A stretch of DNA of 5,529 nt from NCBI GenBank assembly GCA_012842325.1, contig DUTA01000049.1, positions 1-5,529 on the forward strand, written 5' to 3'. Below, one piece after another: positions 5,419 to 5,529 of the stretch (the first letter of the stretch is position 1; every line of letters starts with the position of its first letter). Source of the DNA: Bacillota bacterium (lineage in GTDB: Bacteria; Bacillota; DTU030). Position numbers and translations under genes: made by a program. The notes under the pieces are model-generated. The model did no database searches, was not told the origin of the DNA, and worked only from the letters and a program-made list of their open reading frames with translations.

Positions 5419-5435
5419 CAGTGGACAGTTGACAA
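5401..5435 (+). repeat. Five tandem degenerate heptads, consensus TTGACAG
   Basis: Five consecutive 7-base units read TTGACAG, ATGACAA, TTGACAG, TGGACAG, TTGACAA with no gap. The first three cover the final codons and stop of the DUF2149 gene. Related fragments (GTGACAGTTGG at 5490-5500, CAGTTGA at 5521-5527) recur downstream. The units resemble the TTGACA -35 hexamer, but none has a good -10 at 17 bases that I can support. It looks like a short intergenic repeat family. Confidence 0.65.
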
Positions 5436-5529
5436 TTATTGATCTCCGTTGTCGCCTACAGGGGACTGTAGCCCTTGATAACGATGATAGTGACAGTTGG
5501 ATGAGCCGAAACTCCATTAACAGTTGAGA
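5419..5529. other. 3' non-coding flank
   Basis: No gene is recognisable here. The flank has lower GC than the operon and holds the rest of the heptad tract and a small hairpin, CTACAG (5456-5461) with CTGTAG (5466-5471) around GGGA, followed by CCCTTGATAA. The hairpin lacks a T-run, so it is at best a weak terminator or a processing/stability element. Confidence 0.5.

Overview
The window looks like a stretch of a GC-rich, probably anaerobic and possibly thermophilic Firmicute chromosome (a Moorella, Desulfotomaculum or Pelotomaculum type of organism). This rests on strong AGGAG-type ribosome binding sites with frequent GTG/TTG starts, high-GC coding sequence with an AT-richer leader, a Gram-positive-style intrinsic-terminator riboswitch, and the gene families present. 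The host assignment is an inference; no 16S rRNA or other taxonomic marker is present. All genes run on the + strand.

Left part (1-1252): the last 65 codons of a dihydroxyacetone-kinase L subunit (dhaL), followed 61 bases later by a complete K subunit (dhaK) with its substrate-binding histidine and catalytic residues intact. The L-then-K order with no dhaM in view suggests a DhaK/DhaL sugar-kinase module, phosphorylating dihydroxyacetone or a related small ketose. A strong GC-rich hairpin at 1299-1342 closes this unit.

Middle (1253-1724): 472 bases without a gene. They hold the dha terminator, a sigma-70-like promoter (TTGCAT, 17 bp, TAGAAT), and a structured leader RNA of about 105 nt. The leader has a long closing helix, an imperfect multi-helix arm, a GAAA-capped hairpin and a conserved-looking GCCTCCCGG segment, and is followed by a textbook intrinsic terminator. 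It most resembles the molybdenum/tungsten cofactor (Moco/Tuco) riboswitch class. The 3' strand of the closing helix can also pair with the terminator loop, which predicts transcription attenuation.

Right part (1725-5418): a tightly packed four-gene operon under that leader. Two related secreted or membrane-anchored proteins each join a molybdopterin-oxidoreductase-like (sulfite-oxidase fold) domain without any cysteine ligand to a chitobiase/hexosaminidase-C-terminal-like Ig domain. The second also has a Big2 Ig domain, an acidic Pro/Glu-rich stalk and a C-terminal membrane anchor. They are followed by a MotA/TolQ/ExbB-family channel protein and a small DUF2149 protein with an ExbD/TolR-like layout (Arg-rich N-terminus, one transmembrane helix with a nearby Asp, extracytoplasmic tail). 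Taken together, this looks like an ion-motive-force-driven envelope machine whose surface parts are Moco-enzyme-like but probably catalytically dead, and whose expression is tied to Mo/W cofactor status. That combination is the most interesting feature of the window. The 3' end (5419-5529) holds a tract of degenerate TTGACAG heptad repeats and no recognisable gene.
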